Positions 35,342 to 43,261 of a DNA stretch of 64,000 nucleotides are shown in pieces. Numbering within the stretch: the stretch's first letter is position 1; each line of letters begins with the position of its first letter. Origin of the DNA: DYFX01 sp964400625 (GTDB taxonomy: Bacteria > Patescibacteriota > Patescibacteriia > SG8-24 > DYFX01); assembly GCA_964400625.1 (NCBI GenBank), contig CAYNUS010000004.1, positions 1 to 64,000 on the forward strand. Direction: 5' to 3'. The position numbers were made by a program, and so were the translations under genes. The notes under the pieces were generated by a model. That model ran no database searches. It had not been told where the DNA came from and was given only the letters and a program-made list of their open reading frames with translations.

Positions 35342-35824
35342 TCAGCCGCCGTCCTTGGGGTTTTCGCGTTCGCGCTTGCGGCGTTCGGCGGGCGTCAGGT
35401 CCTTCTCGGCGGCGATCTTCGCGACGGGCGCGACGTGCTCGACCATCTTGGCGATCGGGGCGACAGGGATGACGTGGTCGATGACGGCGGTCGTGACGAC
35501 TTCCTCGGCGATGTCGTCCAGGATGCCGCCTTCCGAGGCCTTCTTCCGGAGCGTTTCGTAGCGCCCTTGGATCGCGTCCGCCGCGTCCTCGATGGCCTCG
35601 AGTTCCTCCTGCTCCTCGCGGGTGAGATGGCCTTCCTGGCGTCCGGCCTGCAGGCGCGCCTCATGGACGGCCTTGAGTGCCTCCTCGGATTCGGTCTTCG
35701 CGAGCGCGAGTTCGGCCTTGAAGGCGCGGCTCCGTTCGCCGAAAAGGTCGACGCCCGCTTCCTGTTCGGGCGAGCGCTTCTTCTCCCGTTCCGCGGAGGG
35801 CTTCGGGCGTTCGAAAATCCCCAT
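35342..35824 (-). CDS. hypothetical coiled-coil protein, 160 aa
   Basis: Highly charged. Residues 30-100 are predicted helix or coiled coil by heptad-like Leu/Ala/Glu spacing. A hydrophobic stretch near 108-140 (VVTTAVIDHVIPVAPIAKMV) may be a membrane-associated helix. The tail is basic. No family recognised. It lies 4 nt after the 61-aa gene and 4 nt before tatD. Confidence 0.6.
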   Translation of the reverse strand: MGIFERPKPSAEREKKRSPEQEAGVDLFGERSRAFKAELALAKTESEEALKAVHEARLQAGRQEGHLTREEQEELEAIEDAADAIQGRYETLRKKASEGGILDDIAEEVVTTAVIDHVIPVAPIAKMVEHVAPVAKIAAEKDLTPAERRKRERENPKDGG

Positions 35825-35828
35825 AGCT

Positions 35829-36014
35829 TCAGCCGAGCCCGAGCTGGCGGCGCAGCTTGGCGATCAATCCTTGGTCGCGGCGTTTCCCGACGGAGGCCGT
35901 GAAGGCGCGGCTCCGGCTCATGAGCGCGCGCATGTCGGCGCGGAGGCTGCGGAGTTCGGCCTGCATGCCCATGAGCTGCGCTTCGGAGAGCGGCAAGGCG
36001 GCGGCGATGCTCAT
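35829..36014 (-). CDS. small hypothetical protein, 61 aa
   Basis: A short amphipathic helical protein with a basic C-terminus (KRRDQGLIAKLRRQLGLG). Its ATG overlaps the stop of the CvpA-like gene (ATGA), so it is likely translated by coupling. No family recognised. Confidence 0.5.
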   Translation of the reverse strand: MSIAAALPLSEAQLMGMQAELRSLRADMRALMSRSRAFTASVGKRRDQGLIAKLRRQLGLG

Positions 36015-36523
36015 ATCACGGACTGGATCTGGCGCACCGCCTGCGGAAGGAGCGGCGCGAAGAGGCCGAAGGCGTGCAGGAGCCAGATGCCGACATGCGA
36101 GGCGGCCAGCACGGAGCCGAAGCTCGCGCTGATCGGATAGCGCGCGGCGATGTAGAGCGCGCCGCCGACCACGACGATGCCTTCCAGGAAGCCGAGCAGG
36201 CCGCCCAAGAGCGCATTGAACGTCTTCAGGAACGGGATGACGGCGACGATCTTGAAGACCTTCTCGATGATCCAGAAGACGAGGCCGATCAGGCGGTTCA
36301 CGAGGATCATGAGCACGAGGAACATCACGACGCGCGCAAGGTTCTCGTTGCCGAAGAAGACGCCGGCGACCGCCTGGCCCCAGCTGTCGTAATAGCGGCC
36401 GGCCACGAGCACCGAGAGCACCATGCCGACGAGGCCGCCGAGCGCATGGATCAAGCCGAACCAGAGCCCCGCCAGGACGAAGGCGAAGACCGAGAGGACG
36501 AGGATGAGGTCGAAGAAGGTCAT
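36011..36523 (-). CDS. CvpA family membrane protein
   Basis: 170 aa with four hydrophobic helices. The N-terminus FFDLILVLSVFAFVLAGLWFGLIHALGGLVGMV and the later NRLIGLVFWIIEKV match the CvpA pattern. CvpA was named for colicin V production and is linked to envelope robustness in E. coli, but its biochemical role is unsettled. It overlaps both neighbours by ATGA-type junctions. Confidence 0.82.
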   Translation of the reverse strand: MTFFDLILVLSVFAFVLAGLWFGLIHALGGLVGMVLSVLVAGRYYDSWGQAVAGVFFGNENLARVVMFLVLMILVNRLIGLVFWIIEKVFKIVAVIPFLKTFNALLGGLLGFLEGIVVVGGALYIAARYPISASFGSVLAASHVGIWLLHAFGLFAPLLPQAVRQIQSVI

Positions 36524-38346
36524 TTCTTGGCTTTCAAGGCTTTCTTGTAGGCCTCATGCAGTTTCTTGGGATCGTCCGCTTCCATGTCGCTGGGCATCTC
36601 GAACCCGGCGGTCTCGAGCGCCTGGAGGAACGAGGCGGGCGTGGCGAACTTCCCGTCGCCGGCCTTGCCCTTGGTGCGGAGCGTCTCGACGATGGCGGGC
36701 AGGGATGCCGGCGCGAGCGGTTCCTTCTTGGCTTTCGCGATCTTCTCCGGCGTGAGCTCTTCGGCCGGCGCGGCTTCCGGCTTCGCGGCGGGCGTCATGC
36801 GGAGGTCGTCGCCCGGTTCGACGGAAATCGCTTCGGGCGCGGGAGGCGCCGCCTCGACGGCCGGCGCTTCGGAGATGATCTGCGCGTCCTCGACCTCGAT
36901 CTCGCCGGCGGCGGTCGGGGCGTCTTCGGAGGTCTTCGTCTTCTGGAGGACGGTCTCGTTCTCGATCTCTCCGGAGGCGACGGGCGTCTCGGAGGAGCGG
37001 ACGATCTTCATCGGCTGGACCTCTGGCGCGAGCACGACGCTCGGTTCCGCTTCGGCCGCGGGGGCCGACGCTTCCTTCGCCTCGATCTCGCCGCTCGCCG
37101 GGAGCTGTCCGCGGAGCGCCTCCTGGGCGTCCTTGGCGAGTTCAGCCTTCTCGGCATCGGTGAAGACCGTTTCTTCCGCTGGCGCGGTTCGCATCTCGGG
37201 CGTGAGCTGGATCGGGTTCTCTTCGCCGCCCTCCTCCTTCGCGGCCGCGTCTTCGGCCGCCATGGCCGCATCGACGCGCGCGCCCATCTCGGCGATGCGT
37301 TCCTTGCGCGCGTTGATTTCCTCGACCTTGCCGCCCGGATGCACGCGGAGCTTCATGCCGGAAGCGTACGAGCGGAGCTGTCCGCCGTCCTCGTACGTGA
37401 GGCGGATCTCCCCCTTCACGGGATCGAAGGATTTCCCGACGATTTCGCCGTAGCTGTCGGCGTCCAGGTCGCGCACCTTGAGGTAGTCATCGATCATGCG
37501 CTCGCCGGGGAGGCCCTCGGCGCCCTTCACGACGGTGCCGTCCTTGAGCTTGCCGCCCTTGAGGAGGAACTCGCGATCGGCGGCCAGACGTGCTTCCGGC
37601 GACGGCTTCGCTTCGGGCGCTTCCGCTTTCGGGGCGGGCGCCTCCTGCGGAGCCTCGGCCGTCGGGGCGGGCGCCTCGGCCGCGGCCTGTTCCTGGGCCG
37701 CCGCGTTCGCGGCCGCGAGCGCTTCCGTCGAACCGAACTTCCCGCCCGCGAGCTTCTCGCGGACGTCGGCCAAGCGCTTGTTGATGTAGTTGAGCTTGGC
37801 GCCGGTCTCGGTGACCTGCGGCATTTCCCCCGTCTTGAGAGCCTTCTTCATCGCAGCGGATTCTTCGGCGCCTTCCGCGGCGACCTTGGGGGCCAGCTGG
37901 TCGTAGGCGGCCGAGAGGCTTCCTTCCAGGGCGCGGAGCTCCGCTTCGCCGCCGTGCGCCATGATGCGCGCCATCTCTTTCCTGAAATTCGCGAAGACCG
38001 CGTCGGCCTTCTCGATCTCCGCCAGGATTTCGGCCTCGCCTTTGACGGGGCCGCCGTCCTTCTTCTTGAACAGCCGCTCCTTCATGCGGCTCCAGACGGA
38101 TTTCGTCTCTTCCTTGAATTCCTTGGCGCCTGCTTCGGCCTGCAGGTCCAGGTTCTTGCCGAGCTCGTTCACGCGGGCCATGCCCTCCTCCGCCAGACGC
38201 TCCTCCTTCTCGCCGATGGATTCCTGTTTGCGGCTCTCGGCATCCATCTTCTCGCCCTCCTTCAAGAATGCCTCTTCGTGAGGGGCGATCGTTTCGGCCT
38301 GCTTGCGGGCTTCGGGGGTCGCGGGCTGGAGCGCGGGATCCGCCAT
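36520..38346 (-). CDS. large Ala/Glu/Pro-rich hypothetical protein with SGEIE repeats
   Basis: 608 aa, no family recognised and no signal peptide. Residues 1-210 are charged and helical. A possible small folded domain spans about 255-345 (KLKDGTVVKGAEGLPGERMI to SGMKLRVHPGG). A long disordered Ala/Pro/Glu region follows with three copies of a short motif (ASGEIE, ASGEIE, AAGEIE), and a compact basic C-terminus ends the protein. Cytoplasmic scaffold or adaptor function is a guess. Translationally coupled to the CvpA gene. Confidence 0.65.
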   Translation of the reverse strand: MADPALQPATPEARKQAETIAPHEEAFLKEGEKMDAESRKQESIGEKEERLAEEGMARVNELGKNLDLQAEAGAKEFKEETKSVWSRMKERLFKKKDGGPVKGEAEILAEIEKADAVFANFRKEMARIMAHGGEAELRALEGSLSAAYDQLAPKVAAEGAEESAAMKKALKTGEMPQVTETGAKLNYINKRLADVREKLAGGKFGSTEALAAANAAAQEQAAAEAPAPTAEAPQEAPAPKAEAPEAKPSPEARLAADREFLLKGGKLKDGTVVKGAEGLPGERMIDDYLKVRDLDADSYGEIVGKSFDPVKGEIRLTYEDGGQLRSYASGMKLRVHPGGKVEEINARKERIAEMGARVDAAMAAEDAAAKEEGGEENPIQLTPEMRTAPAEETVFTDAEKAELAKDAQEALRGQLPASGEIEAKEASAPAAEAEPSVVLAPEVQPMKIVRSSETPVASGEIENETVLQKTKTSEDAPTAAGEIEVEDAQIISEAPAVEAAPPAPEAISVEPGDDLRMTPAAKPEAAPAEELTPEKIAKAKKEPLAPASLPAIVETLRTKGKAGDGKFATPASFLQALETAGFEMPSDMEADDPKKLHEAYKKALKAKK

Positions 38347-38350
38347 ACGT

Positions 38351-38518
38351 TTACGAGTTCTTGAGTTCGTTCAGGATCTTCTCGATCTCCTCGCGTTCGA
38401 GGTCGCCGAGCACTTTCTTCATCACGTCGAGGCGCTCGTGTTCCAGCCCCTTGATCTGCTCCATGAACTGGTCGTAGGCGGCCTGGAGTTTCTTGGCCTT
38501 TTCTTCGGTGGTTTCCAT
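38351..38518 (-). CDS. small coiled-coil protein, 55 aa
   Basis: One continuous charged amphipathic helix by sequence (METTEEKAKKLQAAYDQFME and onward). It starts right after the metG terminator, with an extended -10 (38527-38535) only 8 nt upstream, and it is followed 4 nt later by the 608-aa gene. It could be an oligomerisation partner for the helical N-terminus of that protein. No family recognised. Confidence 0.55.
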   Translation of the reverse strand: METTEEKAKKLQAAYDQFMEQIKGLEHERLDVMKKVLGDLEREEIEKILNELKNS

Positions 38519-38526
38519 ATAGGTGG

Positions 38527-38535
38527 AGTATACCA
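38527..38535 (-). promoter_or_regulatory. extended -10 promoter for the 38.5-36.0 kb cluster
   Basis: Minus-strand TGG TATACT, located between the metG terminator stem and the ATG at 38518. It predicts a leaderless or near-leaderless transcript. Confidence 0.6.
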
Positions 38536-38554
38536 AAAGACGGCTTACGCCGTC
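38533..38554 (-). terminator. metG terminator with the stop codon in its loop
   Basis: GACGGC/GCCGTC stem (38539-38554). The loop holds the metG stop TAA (38545-38547), and the minus strand continues TTTTGG. The T-tract also leads into the next promoter. Confidence 0.75.
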
Positions 38555-40047
38555 TTTCGTTCGAGCCGCGGGAAGAGGATATCGCCTTTCTTGACCGGAA
38601 GGCCCGGTTCGAGGCCGCCCCAAGCCTGGGCTTCGGGGAGCTTGGCCGCGGCGGGGTCGACGCCGATCTGGGCGAGGACCTTGGCGGCGGCCGACGGGAT
38701 GACGGGCAGGAGCGCGAGCCCGATCTGCCGCTGGGCTTCGGCGAGCTGATACATGAAAGGAGAGACGTCCACGCCTTCCTTGGCCTTCTTGAATGGCGCC
38801 TCGACGTCGATGGCCTGGTTCACGGTCGTGACGTAGTGCTCGAGCGCGCGGATGGCCTCGTCGAAGTGGAAGGCGTCGAGCGCCTTCTCGTACTTCTCCC
38901 AGAAGGCGGCGGTCTCGAAGCGGTCGTCGGCCTTCGTCGGCACCTTCGCTTCGCAATACTTCTCGACCATCGTGGCGGTGCGCGCCGCGAGGTTGCCGAT
39001 GCCGTTCACGAGCTTCGAGGTGTAGATGTCCTCGAACTGCTTGGCGGTGTAGTCGCCGTCCTCGTAGGCCGGAAGGCTGGCGAGGTAGTAGCGGACGGTG
39101 TCGGTGCCGTACTGCGCGACGAGGTCCATCGGGTTCACGACGTTGCCGAGCGACTTTGACATCTTCTGGCCGTCGGCGGTGATGAAACCGTGGATGAAGA
39201 TGCGCTCCGAGAGCGGGACGCCGGCGGAGAGGAGCATCCCCTGCCACATCGCGGACTGCTGGCGCAGGTTGTCCTTGCCGGCGACCTGCGTGCCGGGCCA
39301 GAACTTGGCGTAGGCCTCGTCCGGCCAGCCGATCGTGGAGATATAGTTCACGAGCGCGTCGAACCAGACGTACATCACGTGCGCCTCGTCGCCCGGGACA
39401 GGCACGCCCCACGACATCTTTTCCTTGAGGCGCGAGATGCTGAAGTCCTGGAGTCCGCCCGCCACGAAGCTGCGGATCTCGTTCAGGCGGTGTTCGGGGA
39501 CGACAAAGCCGGGATTGGCTTCGTAGTGCTTGAGGAGCGCGTCCTGGTACTTCGACCAGCGGAAGAAGTAGTTCTCCTCGTCGCGGTTCTCGATCTCGAG
39601 CTTCGGGTGGATGGGGCATCTGCCGTCGACCAGTTCCGAATCGGTCTTCTCGAGCTCGCAGCCGACGCAGTACTTCACCTGGTACTGCTTCTTGTAAATG
39701 TCGCCGACGGCGTCGCAGCGCTTCCAGAATTCCTGCGCGGCGGCCACGTGGTGCGCGTCGGTCGTGCGGATGAAGTGGGTGTAGGTGAGGTCGAGCGTGT
39801 CCTTGAGCGCGTGGAACTTGGCGGCGTATTGGTCGCAGTACGCCTGCGGGTCGAGGCCGGCCTTCGCGGCGGCGTCCTGGATCTTCTGCCCGTGCTCGTC
39901 GGTGCCGGTGTTGAAGACGACCTCCTCCCCCTTCAAACGATGCCAGCGCGCGACGATGTCGGCCTGGACGATCTCCAAGGCGAAGCCGATATGCGGATCG
40001 GCGTTCACGTACGGGAGCGTGGTGGTGATGTAGAAGTTTTTTTGCAT
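38545..40047 (-). CDS. metG: methionyl-tRNA synthetase
   Basis: 500 aa. PHIGFALEIVQAD holds the HIGH motif near residue 18, followed by FNTGTDEHGQKIQ. A zinc knuckle spans CVGC...CPIHP near residue 130, and the KMSKS loop is intact (ADGQKMSKSLGNVV near 300). It is the short form, without the C-terminal tRNA-binding (OB-fold) dimerisation domain. It charges tRNA-Met, including the initiator. Confidence 0.97.
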   Translation of the reverse strand: MQKNFYITTTLPYVNADPHIGFALEIVQADIVARWHRLKGEEVVFNTGTDEHGQKIQDAAAKAGLDPQAYCDQYAAKFHALKDTLDLTYTHFIRTTDAHHVAAAQEFWKRCDAVGDIYKKQYQVKYCVGCELEKTDSELVDGRCPIHPKLEIENRDEENYFFRWSKYQDALLKHYEANPGFVVPEHRLNEIRSFVAGGLQDFSISRLKEKMSWGVPVPGDEAHVMYVWFDALVNYISTIGWPDEAYAKFWPGTQVAGKDNLRQQSAMWQGMLLSAGVPLSERIFIHGFITADGQKMSKSLGNVVNPMDLVAQYGTDTVRYYLASLPAYEDGDYTAKQFEDIYTSKLVNGIGNLAARTATMVEKYCEAKVPTKADDRFETAAFWEKYEKALDAFHFDEAIRALEHYVTTVNQAIDVEAPFKKAKEGVDVSPFMYQLAEAQRQIGLALLPVIPSAAAKVLAQIGVDPAAAKLPEAQAWGGLEPGLPVKKGDILFPRLERKTA

Positions 40048-40067
40048 ATCATTTTCTGAGTTTCTTC

Positions 40068-40150
40068 GTCATTCCGAGCGCAGCCGAGGAACCCCTTGCG
40101 ATTCATGGAGGAAAGGGGTTCCTCCGCTCGCTGCGCTCGGTCGGAATGAC
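40068..40150. repeat. dispersed palindromic repeat, copy R2
   Basis: Outer ends GTCATTCCGAGCG ... GGAATGAC, with a nested GAGGAACCCCTT/AAGGGGTTCCTC inverted repeat. It fills the spacer between metG and rsmI. Confidence 0.85.
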
Positions 40151-40159
40151 GGCACGTGG

Positions 40160-40837
40160 TCATTTCCCTTCGACGGCGATGACGTATTCGCCTTTGATGG
40201 GTTCGGATCGGAGGAGTTCGGAAGCGTCCTTCATCTCGCCGTAGCGGACGGATTCGAACATCTTGGTGAGTTCGCGGCCGATGACGATCTTGCGGTGCGG
40301 GTCGCAGAGCGCGGAGAGTTCCGCCATCGCCTTCTCGACGCGATGCGGGCTCTCGAAGAAGACGCTCGTGCGCTTCTCGTCGGCGATGATCTTCCAGTAG
40401 GTGTTCCTCCCCTTCTTGTGCGGCGGGAAGCCGTGGAAGACGTAGGCGTCGGCCGGGAAGCCGGAGACGGAAAGGAGCGTCGTGACGGCGGAGGGCCCGG
40501 GAATCGGCACGACCTTCACCTGGCCCTGCGAGACGCGCACGAGCTCGGCGACGAAGCGCGCGCCCGGGTCCGAGACGCCCGGCGTGCCGGCGTCGGAGAT
40601 GAGCGCCATCGTCTCGCCTTGGTCGATGCGCTTCACGAGCGCCTGCAGCTTCCCCATCGAGGTGTGCTCGTGATAGCTCGTCGTCGCGGCGGGAACCTCG
40701 AAGTGGTTCAGGAGCTTCCGCGAGACGCGCGTGTCTTCGCATAGCACCAAGGATGACTCCATCAGCGCGGCGACGGCGCGGGGGGAGAAATCGTCGAGAT
40801 TGCCGATGGGCGTGGCGATGACATACAGACGACTCAT
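40160..40837 (-). CDS. rsmI: 16S rRNA (cytidine1402-2'-O)-methyltransferase
   Basis: 225 aa tetrapyrrole-methylase fold. The start MSRLYVIATPIGNLDDFSP matches the family. LCEDTRVSRKLL, ALISDAGTPGVSDPG (SAM-binding loop) and FFESPHRV are hallmarks. It methylates the 2'-O of C1402 in the ribosomal P site. The C-terminal small domain is shorter than in E. coli. Confidence 0.95.
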   Translation of the reverse strand: MSRLYVIATPIGNLDDFSPRAVAALMESSLVLCEDTRVSRKLLNHFEVPAATTSYHEHTSMGKLQALVKRIDQGETMALISDAGTPGVSDPGARFVAELVRVSQGQVKVVPIPGPSAVTTLLSVSGFPADAYVFHGFPPHKKGRNTYWKIIADEKRTSVFFESPHRVEKAMAELSALCDPHRKIVIGRELTKMFESVRYGEMKDASELLRSEPIKGEYVIAVEGK

Positions 40838-40891
40838 ACCTTTTGCTGATCGCGCGAGCATGATGAATGATGGCGTCCTTTCTCGTGCGGT

Positions 40892-40923
40892 CACCCCGGA
40901 ATCGCGCAGCGATGTCCGGGGTG
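40892..40923. repeat. short inverted repeat upstream of rsmI
   Basis: CACCCCGGA/TCCGGGGTG (9-bp stem, 14-nt loop). It is flanked by GT on the left like the larger GTCA-type repeats but lacks their second half. It may be a solo arm. Confidence 0.5.
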
Positions 40924-40945
40924 CTCATACGCGTCCAGCCTATAG

Positions 40946-40976
40946 AAAAACCCCCGAACCGTCGAGGGTTCAGGGG
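40946..40976 (-). terminator. terminator of the adenosine deaminase gene, containing its stop codon
   Basis: Stem CCCC/GGGG and GAACC/GGTTC with T5 on the minus strand. The TGA stop (40970-40972) is within the stem. Confidence 0.85.
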
Positions 40977-41962
40977 TAGACCGGGCGGAGCGCGGCGTGG
41001 AGCGCGAGTTTCGCGGCGTCCGGGGCGAAGGACATGTCGATGGAAGCGGCGACGAGCTTCACGAGGTCGCCTTCCTCCAGCTTCCAGGCTTCCTGGGCGA
41101 GGCCGAGCTCGCGGGCCATCGTGGTGTCCGCCAGCGTGCGGTTGTCGGTGTTGAGCCCGACCCGCAGGCCTTCCTTCAGATAGACCCAGGCCGGGTGCAG
41201 GTCGATCAGGCTGACGGTGCGCGTCTGCAGGTTGGAGGTGAGGCACGCTTCGATGCCGACGCCGCGCTTCGCCAGGAGCTCCAGCATGCGCGGGTCGCGG
41301 ATGGCGTTCACGGCGTGGCCGACGCGTTCGGCGCCGAAGAGCTCGACGGCCTCGCGGATGCGCTCCGGCGGCCCGCTTTCGGCGGCGTGGATCGTGACAT
41401 GGAGCCCGGCCTCGGCGGCGCGGCGGAAGTGCGGCGCGTGGTCGAGCGAGGGCAGCATGTCGTTCCCGGCCAGGTCGACCGCCACGACGCCGTTGCGGCG
41501 GTAGCGGATGGCGACGTCGATCATGCGTCCGGTGACGCTCGGGTCGACGTGGCGGAGGCTGCAGACGATGAAGCCCCAGCCGACGCCGTGCCGCATGCCG
41601 CCGATCGTCATCCCCTCCAGGATCGCCTCGACGACCTCCTCGTCGGAGAGCCCGCCGAGCGTGCTGAGCCGCGGCATGTAGCGCGCCTCGACGTACTTCA
41701 GGCCGTCGGCGGCGCAGTCTTCGATCAGCTCGATGGCGACGCGCGTGAGCGCGGAGCGGGACTGCAGGACGGCCGTGGTGTGGTCGAAGTGTTCCAGATA
41801 CTGCGGCAGGCTCGCGCGGACCTCGCCGCAGGCGAGCGCCTTGCGGAGGCCGGATTCGGTCCTGGCGGGCAGGACGGTGTTCTCGGCCTCGGCGATCTCG
41901 AGCATGGTCGCGATCCGCAGCGAGCCGTCCAGATGGAGATGGAGTTCGACGAGCGGTTCCAA
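40970..41962 (-). CDS. add: adenosine deaminase family protein
   Basis: 330 aa TIM-barrel amidohydrolase. Zinc and catalytic residues appear in ELHLHLDGSLR (HxH, residues 8-10), HAAESGPPERI (His, Glu), ERVGHAVNAI (His) and LNTDNRTL (Asp), plus the CLTSNLQT motif typical of adenosine deaminases. It would convert adenosine to inosine in purine salvage. The start is TTG at 41962, supported by GGGAGG five bases upstream. Substrate specificity (adenosine versus adenine or others) is not certain. Confidence 0.9.
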   Translation of the reverse strand: MEPLVELHLHLDGSLRIATMLEIAEAENTVLPARTESGLRKALACGEVRASLPQYLEHFDHTTAVLQSRSALTRVAIELIEDCAADGLKYVEARYMPRLSTLGGLSDEEVVEAILEGMTIGGMRHGVGWGFIVCSLRHVDPSVTGRMIDVAIRYRRNGVVAVDLAGNDMLPSLDHAPHFRRAAEAGLHVTIHAAESGPPERIREAVELFGAERVGHAVNAIRDPRMLELLAKRGVGIEACLTSNLQTRTVSLIDLHPAWVYLKEGLRVGLNTDNRTLADTTMARELGLAQEAWKLEEGDLVKLVAASIDMSFAPDAAKLALHAALRPVYP

Positions 41963-41995
41963 AGAAGCCTCCCTTGCAATGTGCTGCAGAGGAGG

Positions 41996-43156
41996 CTACC
42001 AGTTCACGGCGTCGATGTCGATGCGTTCCTCATCCTTCATCACGGCCTCGATCCATTTCTGCACGTCCAGCTTCTTCTCGTCCTCGGCGACGACGTCTTC
42101 GAACGCCTTGGTCGAAGGATGCTCCGGCATGAAGAGCGAACAGCAGTCGGAATGCGGCCGCGTGGAGATCTCGAAAGTGCCGATCTTGCGCGCGCGTTCG
42201 GTGATCTCGTCCTTGTCCATGCCGATGAGCGGTCGGAAGACGGGAAGCTTCGTGACCGCCTCGACCGTGCGCATGTTCTGCACCGTCTGCGAGGCGACCT
42301 GCCCGAGCGATTCGCCCGTCACGAGCCCGCCGGCCTTCTCGCGGTGCGCGATGAGCTCCGCGAGGCGGAACATGAAGCGCCGGTAGTGGATGACGCGGAA
42401 CTGCGGGTTGCAGACGGCGGCGATCTCCTCCTGCACGGGCGTGAGATTGATCATCGAGAGCGTCGCCTTGATGCCCGTGCGGTTCAGGACCGCGATCATG
42501 TCCTTCACGATCTCGATCGAGGCGCGGTCGGTGTACGGGAAGTTGTGGAAGTGGACGTAGTGCAGCGGCGCGCCGCGGCGGAGCATCATCCAGGACGCCA
42601 CCGGCGAATCGATGCCGCCCGAAAGCAGCGAGACGAGCTTGCCGCCGCTTCCGAGCGGAAGCCCGCCGATGCCGCGGAGCTTCTCGTGCGCCACGTACGC
42701 GCCGTCGTCGGTGACCTCGATCCAGCAGGTGTGGTCGGCGTCCTTCATCTTCACCGTCAGCTCGGGGTTCGCTTTCAGGATGGCTTCGCCGACGAGCCCG
42801 GCGAGTTCCTGCGAGGTCATCGGGAAGCGCTTGTCGGGGCGCCGCGCCGTCACGCGGAAGGTCCCCTTCTGCGTCGTGAAGCGCGAGACGGCCTCCTTGA
42901 TGATGGCGTCGACGTCCGGCACGACGCGGGCGCAGGGCAGGACATTGGCCACGCCGGCGACGTTCAGGAGGCGGCGCGTGACTTCCGGCGCCGAGGCGTC
43001 GTCGGCTTCGAGGCGGATGAGGCCCGTGCGGCGGCGGAGGCCCTTCACGCCCAGGCCCTTCAGCTGTTCGCGGATGTTCGAAACCAGCCGCGCCTCGAAG
43101 AGCGTGCGGTTCCTTCCCTTGATGCCGAGTTCCGCGTAGTGGACGACGAAGATCAT
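41996..43156 (-). CDS. thiI: tRNA 4-thiouridine synthetase ThiI (no rhodanese domain)
   Basis: About 386 aa. An N-terminal ferredoxin-like and THUMP RNA-binding part (LGIKGRNRTLFE, THUMP about residues 60-165) is followed by a PP-loop ATP pyrophosphatase (LLSGGIDSPVASWMMLRRG). It ends after the HSDCCSLFMPEHP segment, without the rhodanese domain of E. coli ThiI. It makes s4U8 in tRNA and possibly feeds thiazole synthesis, using an external sulfur donor. I chose the inner ATG at 43156, where the conserved N-terminus begins. Confidence 0.93.
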   Translation of the reverse strand: MIFVVHYAELGIKGRNRTLFEARLVSNIREQLKGLGVKGLRRRTGLIRLEADDASAPEVTRRLLNVAGVANVLPCARVVPDVDAIIKEAVSRFTTQKGTFRVTARRPDKRFPMTSQELAGLVGEAILKANPELTVKMKDADHTCWIEVTDDGAYVAHEKLRGIGGLPLGSGGKLVSLLSGGIDSPVASWMMLRRGAPLHYVHFHNFPYTDRASIEIVKDMIAVLNRTGIKATLSMINLTPVQEEIAAVCNPQFRVIHYRRFMFRLAELIAHREKAGGLVTGESLGQVASQTVQNMRTVEAVTKLPVFRPLIGMDKDEITERARKIGTFEISTRPHSDCCSLFMPEHPSTKAFEDVVAEDEKKLDVQKWIEAVMKDEERIDIDAVNW

Positions 43157-43169
43157 TTGTCTTTCTTTT

Positions 43170-43259
43170 GTCATCCCGAGCCTGCGCATTTCGCGCGGGC
43201 GTCAGGGATCTCTTTAAAAAGCGATTCCTATCGCCCCGCACCGCGGGGCTCGGAATGAC
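43170..43259. repeat. dispersed palindromic repeat, copy R3
   Basis: GTCATCCCGAGC ... GGAATGAC ends. The middle stretch TTTAAAAAGCGATTCCTA is nearly identical to copy R8, so these two copies are homologous along their length. Confidence 0.85.
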
Positions 43260-43261
43260 AT

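Noticed and set aside
40838..40945. Short plus-strand frames between rsmI and adenosine deaminase
   Set aside because: No ribosome binding site or coherent composition. The region holds just a short inverted repeat.
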